From Terriglobia bacterium (lineage in GTDB: Bacteria > Acidobacteriota > Terriglobia > UBA7540): DNA of 11,236 nt. Within the stretch, counting starts at the first letter, position 1, and the number at the start of each line of letters is the position of its first letter. The notes under the pieces were generated by a model, which saw nothing but the letters and a program-made list of their open reading frames with translations, had not been told where the DNA came from and made no database searches. Shown here piece after piece: positions 1 to 7,665 of the stretch. Position numbers and translations under genes: made by a program. The stretch is from NCBI GenBank assembly GCA_030042795.1, contig JASHYZ010000019.1, forward strand, positions 1-11,236. The letters are read 5' to 3'.

Positions 1-1171
1 CGCCGTTTCCGTAAGAATTCGTAATGCTGTTCTTCGTGATGCTGACGCCGCTTGCGTAGTTCACCACGATGCCCGCCATGTTGTCCGCCTTAAGGGCGCA
101 ATTGGCGCTGCTGATTTGGTTCCCTGTTACGGTGATGTTAGTGCCCAGGAGGGGAGCGGGATTATTGTTGATGTTGATTCCGGTGTTATCCGGCTGCCCG
201 GCGTTCACACACGTGCCTTGAAACGTGTTGCCCTGAACGATGACTCTCGAAATCACGTCCGGTGCGGCGTAGGTGCCCAGTGAGATGCCCATGCCGCTGT
301 TCTGCATCACGTTTCCGCTGATCACCACATTCTGGCCGTCATGGAGCAGAAGGGACTGGCAATTCACCATGTTTTTTGTGACGTTGTTGGCGAACAGCAG
401 AGAGGAAGAATTCTGAAAGCCGGTGCCGCTCACGCTGTCGACTGCGAAGCACCCTTGAAACATCGAGGCCGGCAACTGGGAATTACTCAAAGTGTTGTTC
501 AGCATCTGTCCGTTCACGACTCCCGTGAACCGGAAACCATCCGAGATGCCGTAAGCCTGGTTTCGCTCGAAGATCACGTTCGTACTGTTGGAGGCGCGGG
601 CGGCTTCCTCCTGAAGGCCCGTGAACAGGTTGTCGTGAACGGAGATCCCGGACCCGTCGAGAATATCTACGCCGTTGTTGGGACAGGCAGACACAACGCC
701 GGGAATGCCCTGGAACTTGAGGTGATCAACTTCCAGGCGCGCAATACGGGTGGCCTCTGTCGTTCCGCTGGGACAATAGCCGCCCACGATGTTCGAGATG
801 ATATCGCTGTCCACGAAGCCCTGGGTTAGCTGCGACACGGCCGATCCGGCACCCTGAATGTGGACGTTGTTAGAAGCGACGGCAATCCCAGGATTCCCTA
901 ACAGTGTGAGGTTCATGCTGCCCACGAGCAACGTTACGGGCTTATCAATTGAGAGAGTCGCGTGAGCGAACTGTGCCCCCACGAGTCCTCGCGCGTCGCA
1001 GGTTCCTCCCTCGGCAGGAAGGGCAGCCATGCATGCGCTGATTCTCGCACCGGCATCGTTTCCGGAAAACTGATTGACGTAAAGTACAGTAGACCCTCCG
1101 AAGGCGGAAGAGCAGGCTCCAATAACGAAGAGCGCGAGACAACCATTCTTGGCAACAAAATGTAGCTTCAT
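1..1171 (-). CDS. Secreted right-handed beta-helix protein (pectate-lyase-like fold), 3' end outside window
   Basis: Reading the minus strand from the ATG at 1171, the frame is open for 390 codons to the window edge. The N-terminus (MKLHFVAKNGCLALFVIGAC) is a signal peptide. Cleavage could follow SSAFG near residue 25, or the IGAC at 17-20 could be a weak lipobox. Residues about 42-63 (GARISAC...GGTCDARGL) resemble the opening of many secreted pectate-lyase-superfamily proteins. From about residue 100 come short repeats typical of PbH1 coils, each with a strand followed by an Asn turn: NNVHIQGAG, SGISVHDNLF, TNVIFERNQ, NVVISGNVMQN, SRVIVQGNTF, NITVTGNQIS, VSITKNSI. Several Cys residues suggest disulphides. 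No catalytic residues can be assigned, so lyase, epimerase or structural roles remain open. No good Shine-Dalgarno site precedes the ATG. It is divergent from the polysaccharide genes, which suggests, but does not prove, a role on the polymer. Confidence 0.88.
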   Translation of the reverse strand, partial: MKLHFVAKNGCLALFVIGACSSAFGGSTVLYVNQFSGNDAGARISACMAALPAEGGTCDARGLVGAQFAHATLSIDKPVTLLVGSMNLTLLGNPGIAVASNNVHIQGAGSAVSQLTQGFVDSDIISNIVGGYCPSGTTEATRIARLEVDHLKFQGIPGVVSACPNNGVDILDGSGISVHDNLFTGLQEEAARASNSTNVIFERNQAYGISDGFRFTGVVNGQMLNNTLSNSQLPASMFQGCFAVDSVSGTGFQNSSSLLFANNVTKNMVNCQSLLLHDGQNVVISGNVMQNSGMGISLGTYAAPDVISRVIVQGNTFQGTCVNAGQPDNTGININNNPAPLLGTNITVTGNQISSANCALKADNMAGIVVNYASGVSITKNSITNSYGNG

Positions 1172-1702
1172 CTAAAGACACCATTCCCGATTGACCGGTG
1201 CCTGTTACTCCTGCAGGCGCCGTCAGCGTCGTTACTAGTCACTCCTCAAGAGGTATCGGCGCGTGTTCGCCGGTTGATGAGCACAGCAGCAGAAGAAGGG
1301 GATCAAATCGAAGGGCTCAACGGGCCGCGCTCTCTAAAGGCAGGTCAGGGTCCAAAGCTGGAGCGGGGACGCTCAGTCACATTTATCTCTAACAGGTTGT
1401 TGAAAACCCTTGCGGAACCGTGTCATTCCGAGCCCGTTCGCTTCTCCGCTGCAAACGGTTCCTTCGCGTTGCTCAGGACAGACTCTGAGCGTAGCGAAGG
1501 AGCTCAGGGTAAACTTCGCGAGGAATCTCGCTTTGAAACTAAAGTAAATACGAGATTCCTCGTCGCCTACTGCTCCTCGAATGACAGTTTCGGCGAGTTC
1601 TTCAACGAACTGCTAAGCCGATCAGAGTTGTGCAGCGAACTTAGCAAATATGAATGGAAAGAAATTAGAAGTTAATAATCGGGCCGCGCGCTCTCTGGAA
1701 AG
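1172..1702. other. Divergent intergenic region with a palindromic element
   Basis: This 531-bp gap separates the minus-strand beta-helix gene from the plus-strand polysaccharide genes and should contain both promoters. The middle (about 1390-1615) is a palindromic repeat element, listed separately. The open frame across 1274-1675 shows no recognisable protein features and runs through the palindrome, so I do not call it a gene. The stretch at about 1640-1680 is AT-rich compared with its surroundings and is the likeliest site for a promoter of the 1703 operon, but I found no convincing -35/-10 pair. A 10-bp sequence, CGGGCCGCGC, occurs at 1321-1330 and again at 1680-1689, each closely followed by TCTCT. 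Confidence 0.6.
1390..1615. mobile_element. MITE-like palindromic element flanked by TA
   Basis: The ends are imperfect inverted repeats. The left end is 1392-1408 (ACAGGTTGTTGAAAACC). The right end, 1597-1613, reads GCAGTTCGTTGAAGAAC on the other strand, and 12 of 17 positions match. Each end abuts a TA (1390-1391 and 1614-1615), as expected of a TA target duplication. Inside is a second inverted pair, TGTCATTCCGAG (1421-1432) with CTCGAATGACA (1576-1586). Within that lies an exact 12-bp pair, CGAGGAATCTCG (1519-1530) with CGAGATTCCTCG (1551-1562). A further hairpin has arms 1461-1476 and 1485-1500 (13 of 16 paired). There is no transposase frame. TA-flanked non-autonomous elements are known from the IS630/Tc1 group, and assigning it there is inference. 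An intergenic repeat with an RNA or regulatory role is the alternative. Confidence 0.6.
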
Positions 1703-3286
1703 ATGAGAAGGAATTTACTCGAGAAGACAAAACGGAGTAATCAGATTTTGATGCCGGCCACCCGCAGCGGTTGGGTGGACGTCTTCAACTCGCCGGGTTT
1801 CGAGGTGTGTGTGCGGAGGGGCCCCGCTATGGCCGCTGTCCTGGCGTCAGGCGTGGCCGCCGCACTGTTCGTCGTGGCGACAGCAAACGTTCCCACCATT
1901 CTGTTGGTCAGCGTCCTCGTGGCTTGCGTATCCTGCTGGCTCATGCAGCAAGCTGTTGGACTCAACCCGCGCTGCCTGACGATCTCGTCTTTCTGGTACT
2001 GGCTTTATCTGGCTTTTGTGTTCGTTCCGGCGTTCTCCGTGTTCAGCAACCATGGTGAGCCTTACCGAACCGTGTATATGGCGGCCGTGGACAGCGCTCT
2101 GATTACTGTCCCGCTGGGCGTAATGGCCGTCAACGTCACTACGGGGTTCCGCAAGGAAGACATGCACAGATACTTTCGCGCTCCTCTTGCTACGGAGGTC
2201 CGCGTGAACGCTCTTCGGCCAGGATTCCTCATCCTGCTGGCGGCCGCGGTAGCGCTCAGTATTCTCTATTGCCTGCAAATCTCCTCGATACCTCTTCAGG
2301 ACTTGATCGTCCATCCCGGGGACTACAACGCGCTGGTGACAGCCCGCGAGGAATCACTGAAGCTGATGAACTCGCCCCTGGTGTATGCCTATTACGTTGT
2401 GAGGAGCACGATCTTTCCCCTGCTCATCCTCACGGCGTTGGGTGAATACCTCCGGACGCGCCGGCCGGAATGGAAAGTGTTCTTCGGGACCGCCTTTGCG
2501 GCGGGACTGGCTTACAGCGCGCTGACGATTGCCAAGTCGCCGGTGTGCAACCTGGTTCTGTTTGTCGCTTTCTTCATCTATCTGCGCCGAGGCGGAAATA
2601 TAAACATCGCATCGTTACTTCTGGTGGGAGTGGTCTTTCTCCTGTTTCCGATGTTCGTCATCATGTCGGAGCAGGCGGGGACCATTGGCTTCTCAGCGAC
2701 GCTCGCCGATCTCGGCCATCGGCTGTTCGTCGTGCCTGCTGACGTTCTCTACTACTATTTCGAAGTCTTCCCGGGTGTGGTTGCGCACCAACATGGAGCG
2801 ACCATCGGAAAGCTGGCGTGGATCCTTGGAGTGCCGACCTTCGACGACGCGAATTTCGTGGGCAGATACATGATGGCGCGAGGAGCAGGGTTTCGTTCCA
2901 CGGTGACGGCGAATGCGCCCTTCCTGGGCAGTCTCTACGCCGACTTTAGCTTTGCGGGCGTTGTGGTGGGCGGCTTCATCGCGGGCGCGACCATGCAGGC
3001 CCTGCAGGCGCGCATCGTAAGGCGTCCGAAAACAACGCTGAATCTCGCGCTCTTTGCCTTTTTGCTGGTTACCTTTGCCTGGTTGAATACGACGACGCTC
3101 CCTGTCGTGCTTCTGAGCGACGGAGGTGTATTGGCGCTTGTATTCGTTTGGCTCATGGACCCAATGAAGGCGGCTTCCAGTTTGCGCGCGCCAATCTCCC
3201 GTTCCAAAACTGGCCGCCTCCGGCAATCCGGACCCCTGTTCCCTGCGAGCACTCTCAAGAGGCCTTCGTGCAGGTCGTCCATTTGA
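1703..3286 (+). CDS. Polytopic membrane protein, Wzy-like O-antigen/exopolysaccharide polymerase
   Basis: The protein has 527 residues with about ten to twelve hydrophobic membrane segments, at roughly 43-60, 63-82, 97-114, 126-145, 173-191, 227-248, 259-276, 281-294, 302-321, 413-432, 446-461 and 466-485. A large non-membrane stretch lies at about 322-410. It contains RLFVVPADVLYYYFEVFP (340-357) and TANAPFLGSLYADFSFAG (402-419), which resemble conserved stretches of oligosaccharide repeat-unit polymerases. The likely role is to join lipid-linked repeat units at the periplasmic face of the inner membrane. A flippase-type or purely structural role is less likely. The ATG at 1703 has only GGAAAG very close by. 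The ATG at 1751 (residue 17), with GGAG at 1734-1737, is an alternative start. The last 35-40 residues are Arg/Ser/Pro-rich and overlap the next gene by 19 bp. Sequence divergence is normal for this family, so specificity cannot be read. Confidence 0.75.
   Translation: MRRNLLEKTKRSNQILMPATRSGWVDVFNSPGFEVCVRRGPAMAAVLASGVAAALFVVATANVPTILLVSVLVACVSCWLMQQAVGLNPRCLTISSFWYWLYLAFVFVPAFSVFSNHGEPYRTVYMAAVDSALITVPLGVMAVNVTTGFRKEDMHRYFRAPLATEVRVNALRPGFLILLAAAVALSILYCLQISSIPLQDLIVHPGDYNALVTAREESLKLMNSPLVYAYYVVRSTIFPLLILTALGEYLRTRRPEWKVFFGTAFAAGLAYSALTIAKSPVCNLVLFVAFFIYLRRGGNINIASLLLVGVVFLLFPMFVIMSEQAGTIGFSATLADLGHRLFVVPADVLYYYFEVFPGVVAHQHGATIGKLAWILGVPTFDDANFVGRYMMARGAGFRSTVTANAPFLGSLYADFSFAGVVVGGFIAGATMQALQARIVRRPKTTLNLALFAFLLVTFAWLNTTTLPVVLLSDGGVLALVFVWLMDPMKAASSLRAPISRSKTGRLRQSGPLFPASTLKRPSCRSSI
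3257..3267 (+). promoter_or_regulatory. Ribosome binding site fixing the GTG start of the family-4 glycosyltransferase
   Basis: AAGAGG at 3257-3262 is followed by a 5-nt spacer and then GTG at 3268-3270. The encoded protein then begins VQVVHLTSVHPP, which is where family-4 glycosyltransferases normally start their first beta strand. The frame stays open back to an ATG at 3148, but those 40 residues are Pro/Arg-rich and lie inside the polymerase coding sequence in another frame. Confidence 0.7.
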
Positions 3287-4395
3287 CCTCGGTGCATCCG
3301 CCTTTTGATGTGCGCATATTCCAAAAGGAATGTAGCGCGCTCGCTGAAGCCGGACACCAAGTGACTCTCATCGCTCCTCACGACCGTGATGAGCAGGCAG
3401 GAAAGGTTGTTATCCATGCGGTGGCCAAAGCAGGGTGCCGGGCGTCACGCATGCTGCTCGGTCCGTGGCGGGTGTATCGAAGGGCGCTCCGGGAACGAGC
3501 GGATGCCTACCATTTTCACGATCCTGAACTGATTCCGGTGGGTTTACTCCTGCGAGCGCGCGGGAAGGCAGTGGTGTACGACTTGCACGAGGACGTGCCC
3601 CGCGACATCCTCGGTAAGGACTACTTGCCAAAGCTTCTACGCCGTCCACTGTCCGTGGCCGCCGACGGCCTGGAAAGGATTGCGGGCGTCCTTTTTTCCG
3701 GATTGATTGCAGCCACGCCCGCCATTGCCCGCCGGTTCAGCCGTCTCAATGGCAAGCTGACGGTGGTCCAGAATTTTCCTCTTCGAAGAGAGTTCGCTAT
3801 TCACGCGGTTCCAAGCTGGGATCAGCGGTCGGCATCCGTCGCCTATGCCGGATGCCTCACCCGAGACCGCGGGGTGCGCGAGATGGTCGAAGCGATCAAT
3901 CTTGTTTCGTCCCGCTGCAACGCCACCCTGAAACTGGCAGGTGAGTTTTGGCCCGCCGACCTTCAGGGACGGGTCAGGGCTCTGCCGGGATGGCGACGGG
4001 TGGCGGAACTCGGCTTGCTTCCGCGTTCGAAAGTAGGCGAGCTGCTTGCCACCGCCAGGGCAGGCCTTCTCGTGTTTCACCCTGACCCCAACAACGTGCA
4101 GGCTCAGCCGAACAAGTTGTTTGAGTACATGGCAGCAGGCATTCCCGTTATCGCTTCGAACTTTCCTTTATGGAAGGAGATCGTGGCAGAAACGGGCTGC
4201 GGCCTATTGGTTAACCCGCTCAAGCCGCCGGAAATCGCCGAGGCGATCGAATACGTGCTTACGCACCCGGCGGAAGCTGAGCGGATGGGTTGCCGCGGCC
4301 GGGAGGCTGTGGAGAAGACCTTTAATTGGGAGTGTGAACAAAGCAAGCTTCTTCAATTTTACGGAAGTCTGCTGGAGCCGACATGTGCGGGATAG
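3268..4395 (+). CDS. Family-4 (GT-B) glycosyltransferase
   Basis: The protein has 375 residues from the GTG start. The N-terminal Rossmann half opens with VVHLTSVHPPFDVRIFQKEC, continues with GHQVTLIAP (29-37) and has YHFHDPEL (81-88) and VVYDLHED (102-109), a pattern shared by a group of GT4 enzymes in polysaccharide loci. The C-terminal donor-binding half runs from VAYAGCLTRDRGV (191-203) through PNKLFEYMAAGIPVIAS (281-297) to the usual late helices ending near GSLL. The Glu of KLFEY sits where family members contact the nucleotide sugar. It is probably cytosolic and membrane-associated, transferring one sugar to the lipid-linked repeat. Donor and acceptor cannot be told. It overlaps the polymerase by 19 bp and asnB by 13 bp, which implies translational coupling. 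Confidence 0.9.
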   Translation: MQVVHLTSVHPPFDVRIFQKECSALAEAGHQVTLIAPHDRDEQAGKVVIHAVAKAGCRASRMLLGPWRVYRRALRERADAYHFHDPELIPVGLLLRARGKAVVYDLHEDVPRDILGKDYLPKLLRRPLSVAADGLERIAGVLFSGLIAATPAIARRFSRLNGKLTVVQNFPLRREFAIHAVPSWDQRSASVAYAGCLTRDRGVREMVEAINLVSSRCNATLKLAGEFWPADLQGRVRALPGWRRVAELGLLPRSKVGELLATARAGLLVFHPDPNNVQAQPNKLFEYMAAGIPVIASNFPLWKEIVAETGCGLLVNPLKPPEIAEAIEYVLTHPAEAERMGCRGREAVEKTFNWECEQSKLLQFYGSLLEPTCAG

Positions 4396-6287
4396 CGGGC
4401 ATCGTTTCGGCCAGCGGATTTGATCCGCAGAGCCTGTTGGAGGCCACCCACCTGGTGAAGCACCGGGGGCCCGACGGATACGGCTTCGCCTATTTCTGTC
4501 CGAGGCCGGGCTGCCGCGGCCAGGTCATCCTGAACGAGAACCGCGTTCCCACAGAGGGCGCCATCGTGGGGCTCGGGCATCGGCGTCTGGCGATCCTGGA
4601 TCTTTCTCCGTCAGGAAGTCAGCCCATGCAGACCTCGGATGGGATGCTAACGGTCGTCTTCAACGGCGAGATTTACAACTACCTTGAGATCCGCGAGGAA
4701 CTGAAGGCCTTAGGCTGCGCTTTCAGGACCGGCACCGATACCGAAGTGCTTCTCCAGGCCTACCGTCAGTGGGGCCGTGAGTGCTTGCACCGCTTCAACG
4801 GCATGTGGAGTTTCGCGATCTGGGACAGCAGCCGCCAGCGGCTTTTCTGCTCAAGAGATCGCTTTGGAATCAAGCCGTTTTACTACTCCTGCGACTCCGG
4901 GAGGTTTCTATTCGCGTCGGAAATAAAACAGCTTCTGCGCTTCCCTGACATTCCGCGGCGGGCGAACGCCGGGCGCGTGTGGGACTACCTGGAGTTTGGA
5001 ATTCTCAGTCACAGCGAAGAGACTCTCTTCCAAGGTATCCGCGAGCTGCGGGGCGGCCACTCGCTGACGTTGGATGTGGCCTCTGGCGAGATGAGCCCGA
5101 TCATCGAGCGGTACTGGGACCTGGAGCTGCGTACGCCGGGTAGCGTTTCCGAAGAGGCTGCGCGCGAACAATTCCTGGAGACTTTCAAAGACGCCGTTCG
5201 CATCCGTTTGCGAAGCGACGTACCCGTGGGCTCTTGCCTCAGCGGGGGACTCGACTCTTCGTCAATCGTGAGCGTGGCCCGGAGCCTTGCGCCCCGCGAT
5301 GACTTCCACACGTTTTCGGCCTGCTTCGATGACCCTCAGTTGGACGAACGGCCTTACATTGAGGAGGCAGTATCGGCCACGCGGGCGAAGCCGCACTATG
5401 TATTTCCCAGCGGAACAGCGTTTCGAGAGTCCTTGGAGAGACTCCTTTGGCATCAGGACGAGCCCATCGCAGGATCCAGCGTCTTCGCCCAAGAGGCGGT
5501 CATGGAACGGGCGCGTCGCGAAGCGGTGCCGGTTCTGCTCGACGGACAGGGAGGCGACGAGACGCTCTGCGGATATCGAAAGTTCTACTATTTTTATCTC
5601 CGCCATTTGCTGAAGCGCCGCGAGCCCCGGCTTCTGCGGGAAGCGTCATTACAGTTGTGGCGCGGCGATTCCGTGCCTCTGAACTGGGCTGACGCCACCC
5701 GGTATCTTCCTCAGCCCTTCCGTCGAAAGCACTCGGTAGTTGCCCGCCTGAGCGACAACGATTTCGCCAAGCATCGTGGCGAGGACGCCATCAGGTTGGG
5801 TCCCGGCGAGAGTCTGGCTGCCCGCCAGAAGGAGGACCTCGTCCGTCTCAGCCTACCCGTGCTGCTGCGATACGAAGATCGGAACTCGATGGCCCATTCG
5901 ATCGAGACGCGCTTGCCCTTTCTTGATTACCGCCTGGTGGAGTTCCTGGTGAACAGTCCCGAGCACTTGAAGCTCCGAGATGGCTGGACAAAATGGATTC
6001 TGCGCCAAGCGATGCGAGGCATCCTGCCTGAGAAGATCCGGCTCCGAAGGCGGAAGCTCGGTTTTGATGCCCCGGAGAAGCAGTGGATCGGCGCCCACCT
6101 GTTCAGCTTGGTGGAAGATGCTTTCGGCGGCTCTCAGCCCCGAATGGGTCCTTACCTCGACGGCGCCAAGGTGCGTCACGAGTACCGGAAGTTCTTGGCA
6201 GAGGCCCCCGGGGCGCTCAGTGCGTCGTCGCTCTTTCGACCCCTAATGCTGGAGCTTTGGGCGCGAGTGCACCGAGTTACAACCTGA
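4383..6287 (+). CDS. asnB: Asparagine synthase-type glutamine amidotransferase (AsnB family)
   Basis: The protein has 634 residues, close to the length of AsnB-like enzymes in EPS clusters. It begins MCGIAGI, so Cys2 is the expected Ntn glutaminase nucleophile. HRGPDG (27-32), FNGEIYN (93-99) and GTDTE (117-121) complete the glutaminase pocket. The C-terminal synthetase domain has the PP-loop SGGLDSS (287-293), DGQGGDE (387-393) and a late RYEDRNSMAHSIETRLPFLD stretch, all intact. The family transfers ammonia from glutamine to an ATP-activated carboxylate. In this setting the acceptor may be aspartate, but a uronic acid or acyl group on the polysaccharide is a reasonable inference. GGAG at 4374-4377 lies 5 nt before the ATG. 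About 24 residues around 37-60 (Cys-containing, before IVGLGHRRLAI) form an insertion relative to shorter family members. Confidence 0.93.
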   Translation: MCGIAGIVSASGFDPQSLLEATHLVKHRGPDGYGFAYFCPRPGCRGQVILNENRVPTEGAIVGLGHRRLAILDLSPSGSQPMQTSDGMLTVVFNGEIYNYLEIREELKALGCAFRTGTDTEVLLQAYRQWGRECLHRFNGMWSFAIWDSSRQRLFCSRDRFGIKPFYYSCDSGRFLFASEIKQLLRFPDIPRRANAGRVWDYLEFGILSHSEETLFQGIRELRGGHSLTLDVASGEMSPIIERYWDLELRTPGSVSEEAAREQFLETFKDAVRIRLRSDVPVGSCLSGGLDSSSIVSVARSLAPRDDFHTFSACFDDPQLDERPYIEEAVSATRAKPHYVFPSGTAFRESLERLLWHQDEPIAGSSVFAQEAVMERARREAVPVLLDGQGGDETLCGYRKFYYFYLRHLLKRREPRLLREASLQLWRGDSVPLNWADATRYLPQPFRRKHSVVARLSDNDFAKHRGEDAIRLGPGESLAARQKEDLVRLSLPVLLRYEDRNSMAHSIETRLPFLDYRLVEFLVNSPEHLKLRDGWTKWILRQAMRGILPEKIRLRRRKLGFDAPEKQWIGAHLFSLVEDAFGGSQPRMGPYLDGAKVRHEYRKFLAEAPGALSASSLFRPLMLELWARVHRVTT

Positions 6288-6295
6288 GCTTGAAC

Positions 6296-7447
6296 ATGAT
6301 CAGTAACTTCAAAGTCGCAACCATCGTCGGGGCCCGGCCTCAGTTTGTGAAGGCTGCTGCCATTTCGCGAAAGCTTCGCCGCGTGGCGCACGAAGTGCTG
6401 ATTCATACGGGCCAGCACTATGACGCAAACATGAGCGAGGTGTTTTTTCGAGAGCTCGATATTCCGGCGCCCGACTACCACTTGGGCGTCGGATCAGGAC
6501 CGCACGGCAAGCAAACCGGAGAGATGCTGGCACAGATCGAACGAGTGCTGCTGGGGGAAAGGTCGGACTACGTGCTGGTCTACGGCGACACCAACTCCAC
6601 GTTAGCCGGGGCTCTGGCAGCCGCCAAACTGCAGATTCCGGTCGCTCACGTCGAGGCGGGCTTGCGGAGCTTCAACCGGCGAATGCCGGAAGAAATCAAC
6701 CGTGTTCTAACAGACCATCTTGCAGCCCTGCTTCTGGCGCCCACTGAAGCCGCCGTGCGCAACCTGCGGCTCGAAGGCCTAACGGGAGGCGTCGAACTTG
6801 TGGGCGATGTGATGTACGAGGTTGCGCTTGAGCACCTCAGGGCTGCCGAGCGGCAGTCGCGGATTCTGGAGCGTCTCGGGCTGGATGGCCGCGGTTTTGC
6901 GCTTGCCACGATACATCGCGCCGAGAATACGGATGACCTGCCGCGCCTCAGCAGCATCCTTGATGCCCTGGGGCGGATTGGCGGCGATTGCCCGCTCGTT
7001 CTGCCCCTTCATCCTCGGACCCGGGAGGCAGTCAGACGGCTTTCCGGAACTTGGCTCGAACACCTGGAGGTGATCGAACCACTGCCGTACTTCGACATGC
7101 TCCGCTTGGAATCGCAGGCGCGATTTATCCTCACCGATTCCGGTGGCGTCCAGAAGGAAGCGTTCTTCTTCCGCGTTCCTTGTATAACTCTCAGGGACGA
7201 AACGGAATGGGTGGAAACGTTGGAATCGGGGTGGAATGTGCTGGCCGGCGCCGACCCGGAGCGGATCGTCGATGCCGCGCGAAAACACAGGCCCGGCAAC
7301 GGCGACGGTTTCCCTTATGGGCGAGGCGACGCGAGCCAACGGATCATTGCGTTGCTTCTGGATGTGGCCGGACAGAAAACATCTCGGGAACCATCCCAAC
7401 CAAAGAACAAAAGTGCACCCGGGTTGCAAGGACCGGCAATCCAATGA
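6296..7447 (+). CDS. wecB: UDP-N-acetylglucosamine 2-epimerase (non-hydrolysing)
   Basis: The protein has 383 residues from the ATG at 6296, 8 bp after the asnB stop. An upstream in-frame extension to 6083 lies inside asnB and is not family sequence. Key motifs are intact: GARPQFVKAA (12-21), TGQHYD (38-43), YGDTNSTLAG (96-105), HVEAGLRSFNRRMPEE (118-133), IHRAEN (206-211), LHPRTREA (238-245) and TDSGGVQKEA (280-289). Asp98, Glu120, Glu132 and His207 appear to match catalytic residues described for E. coli WecB (about D95, E117, E131, H213). The cytosolic enzyme interconverts UDP-GlcNAc and UDP-ManNAc, a precursor of ManNAc or ManNAcA units. No wecC-like dehydrogenase is in the window. The last 20 or so residues (from about KTSREPSQPK) are low-complexity, and the stop codon sits inside a palindromic element. 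Confidence 0.95.
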   Translation: MISNFKVATIVGARPQFVKAAAISRKLRRVAHEVLIHTGQHYDANMSEVFFRELDIPAPDYHLGVGSGPHGKQTGEMLAQIERVLLGERSDYVLVYGDTNSTLAGALAAAKLQIPVAHVEAGLRSFNRRMPEEINRVLTDHLAALLLAPTEAAVRNLRLEGLTGGVELVGDVMYEVALEHLRAAERQSRILERLGLDGRGFALATIHRAENTDDLPRLSSILDALGRIGGDCPLVLPLHPRTREAVRRLSGTWLEHLEVIEPLPYFDMLRLESQARFILTDSGGVQKEAFFFRVPCITLRDETEWVETLESGWNVLAGADPERIVDAARKHRPGNGDGFPYGRGDASQRIIALLLDVAGQKTSREPSQPKNKSAPGLQGPAIQ

Positions 7448-7575
7448 GGGTTGCAAAATATGGTGACGACCTTTGCTGTAGCGGGTCTGCGACCGCCGTC
7501 TTTTCGGCGCTCCCTTACAGGGCAGGCTCCGAGCGTCGCTACAGAAGCTGTTGTCACGATATTTTGCAACCCTCA
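7445..7575. mobile_element. 131-bp palindromic MITE-like element with 26-bp inverted ends
   Basis: The left arm 7445-7470 (TGAGGGTTGCAAAATATGG then TGACGAC) and the right arm 7550-7575 are inverted repeats matching at 24 of 26 positions. A further exact 8-bp pair, CTGTAGCG (7476-7483) with CGCTACAG (7537-7544), continues the stem inward. The middle is GC-rich with small self-complementary pieces. There is no coding capacity, so it would be non-autonomous. I see no convincing target duplication: the flanks are CCAA on the left and GTAAG on the right. The first three bases are the TGA stop of wecB. As RNA it would form a very long stem between wecB and the PEP-CTERM gene and may dampen read-through. 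The alternative is a dispersed extragenic palindrome without transposition. Confidence 0.65.
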
Positions 7576-7665
7576 GTAAGACGGGCGGCAGGATATGAGG
7601 CATGTGAACGGGCCGGCGTGCGCGGCTGGTGGCGGATTGGGGAGCTGCGGCGTGTCCGGCCCGGG

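Noticed and set aside
341..829. 162-residue open frame on the plus strand
   Set aside because: It is the reverse-frame shadow of the minus-strand beta-helix gene, whose repeats read clearly in the other direction.
1628..1654. Possible promoter TTGTGC / TATGAA before the polymerase gene
   Set aside because: The spacing is only 15 nt and both boxes are weak, so I cannot support it beyond noting AT-richness.
1274..1675. 133-residue open frame on the plus strand
   Set aside because: It runs through the palindromic element, has no ribosome site or recognisable motif, and its composition follows the repeat.
6779..7603. 274-residue open frame on the minus strand
   Set aside because: It lies opposite wecB, which has all its family motifs, and it continues through the palindromic element. 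It is a GC-rich antisense shadow.
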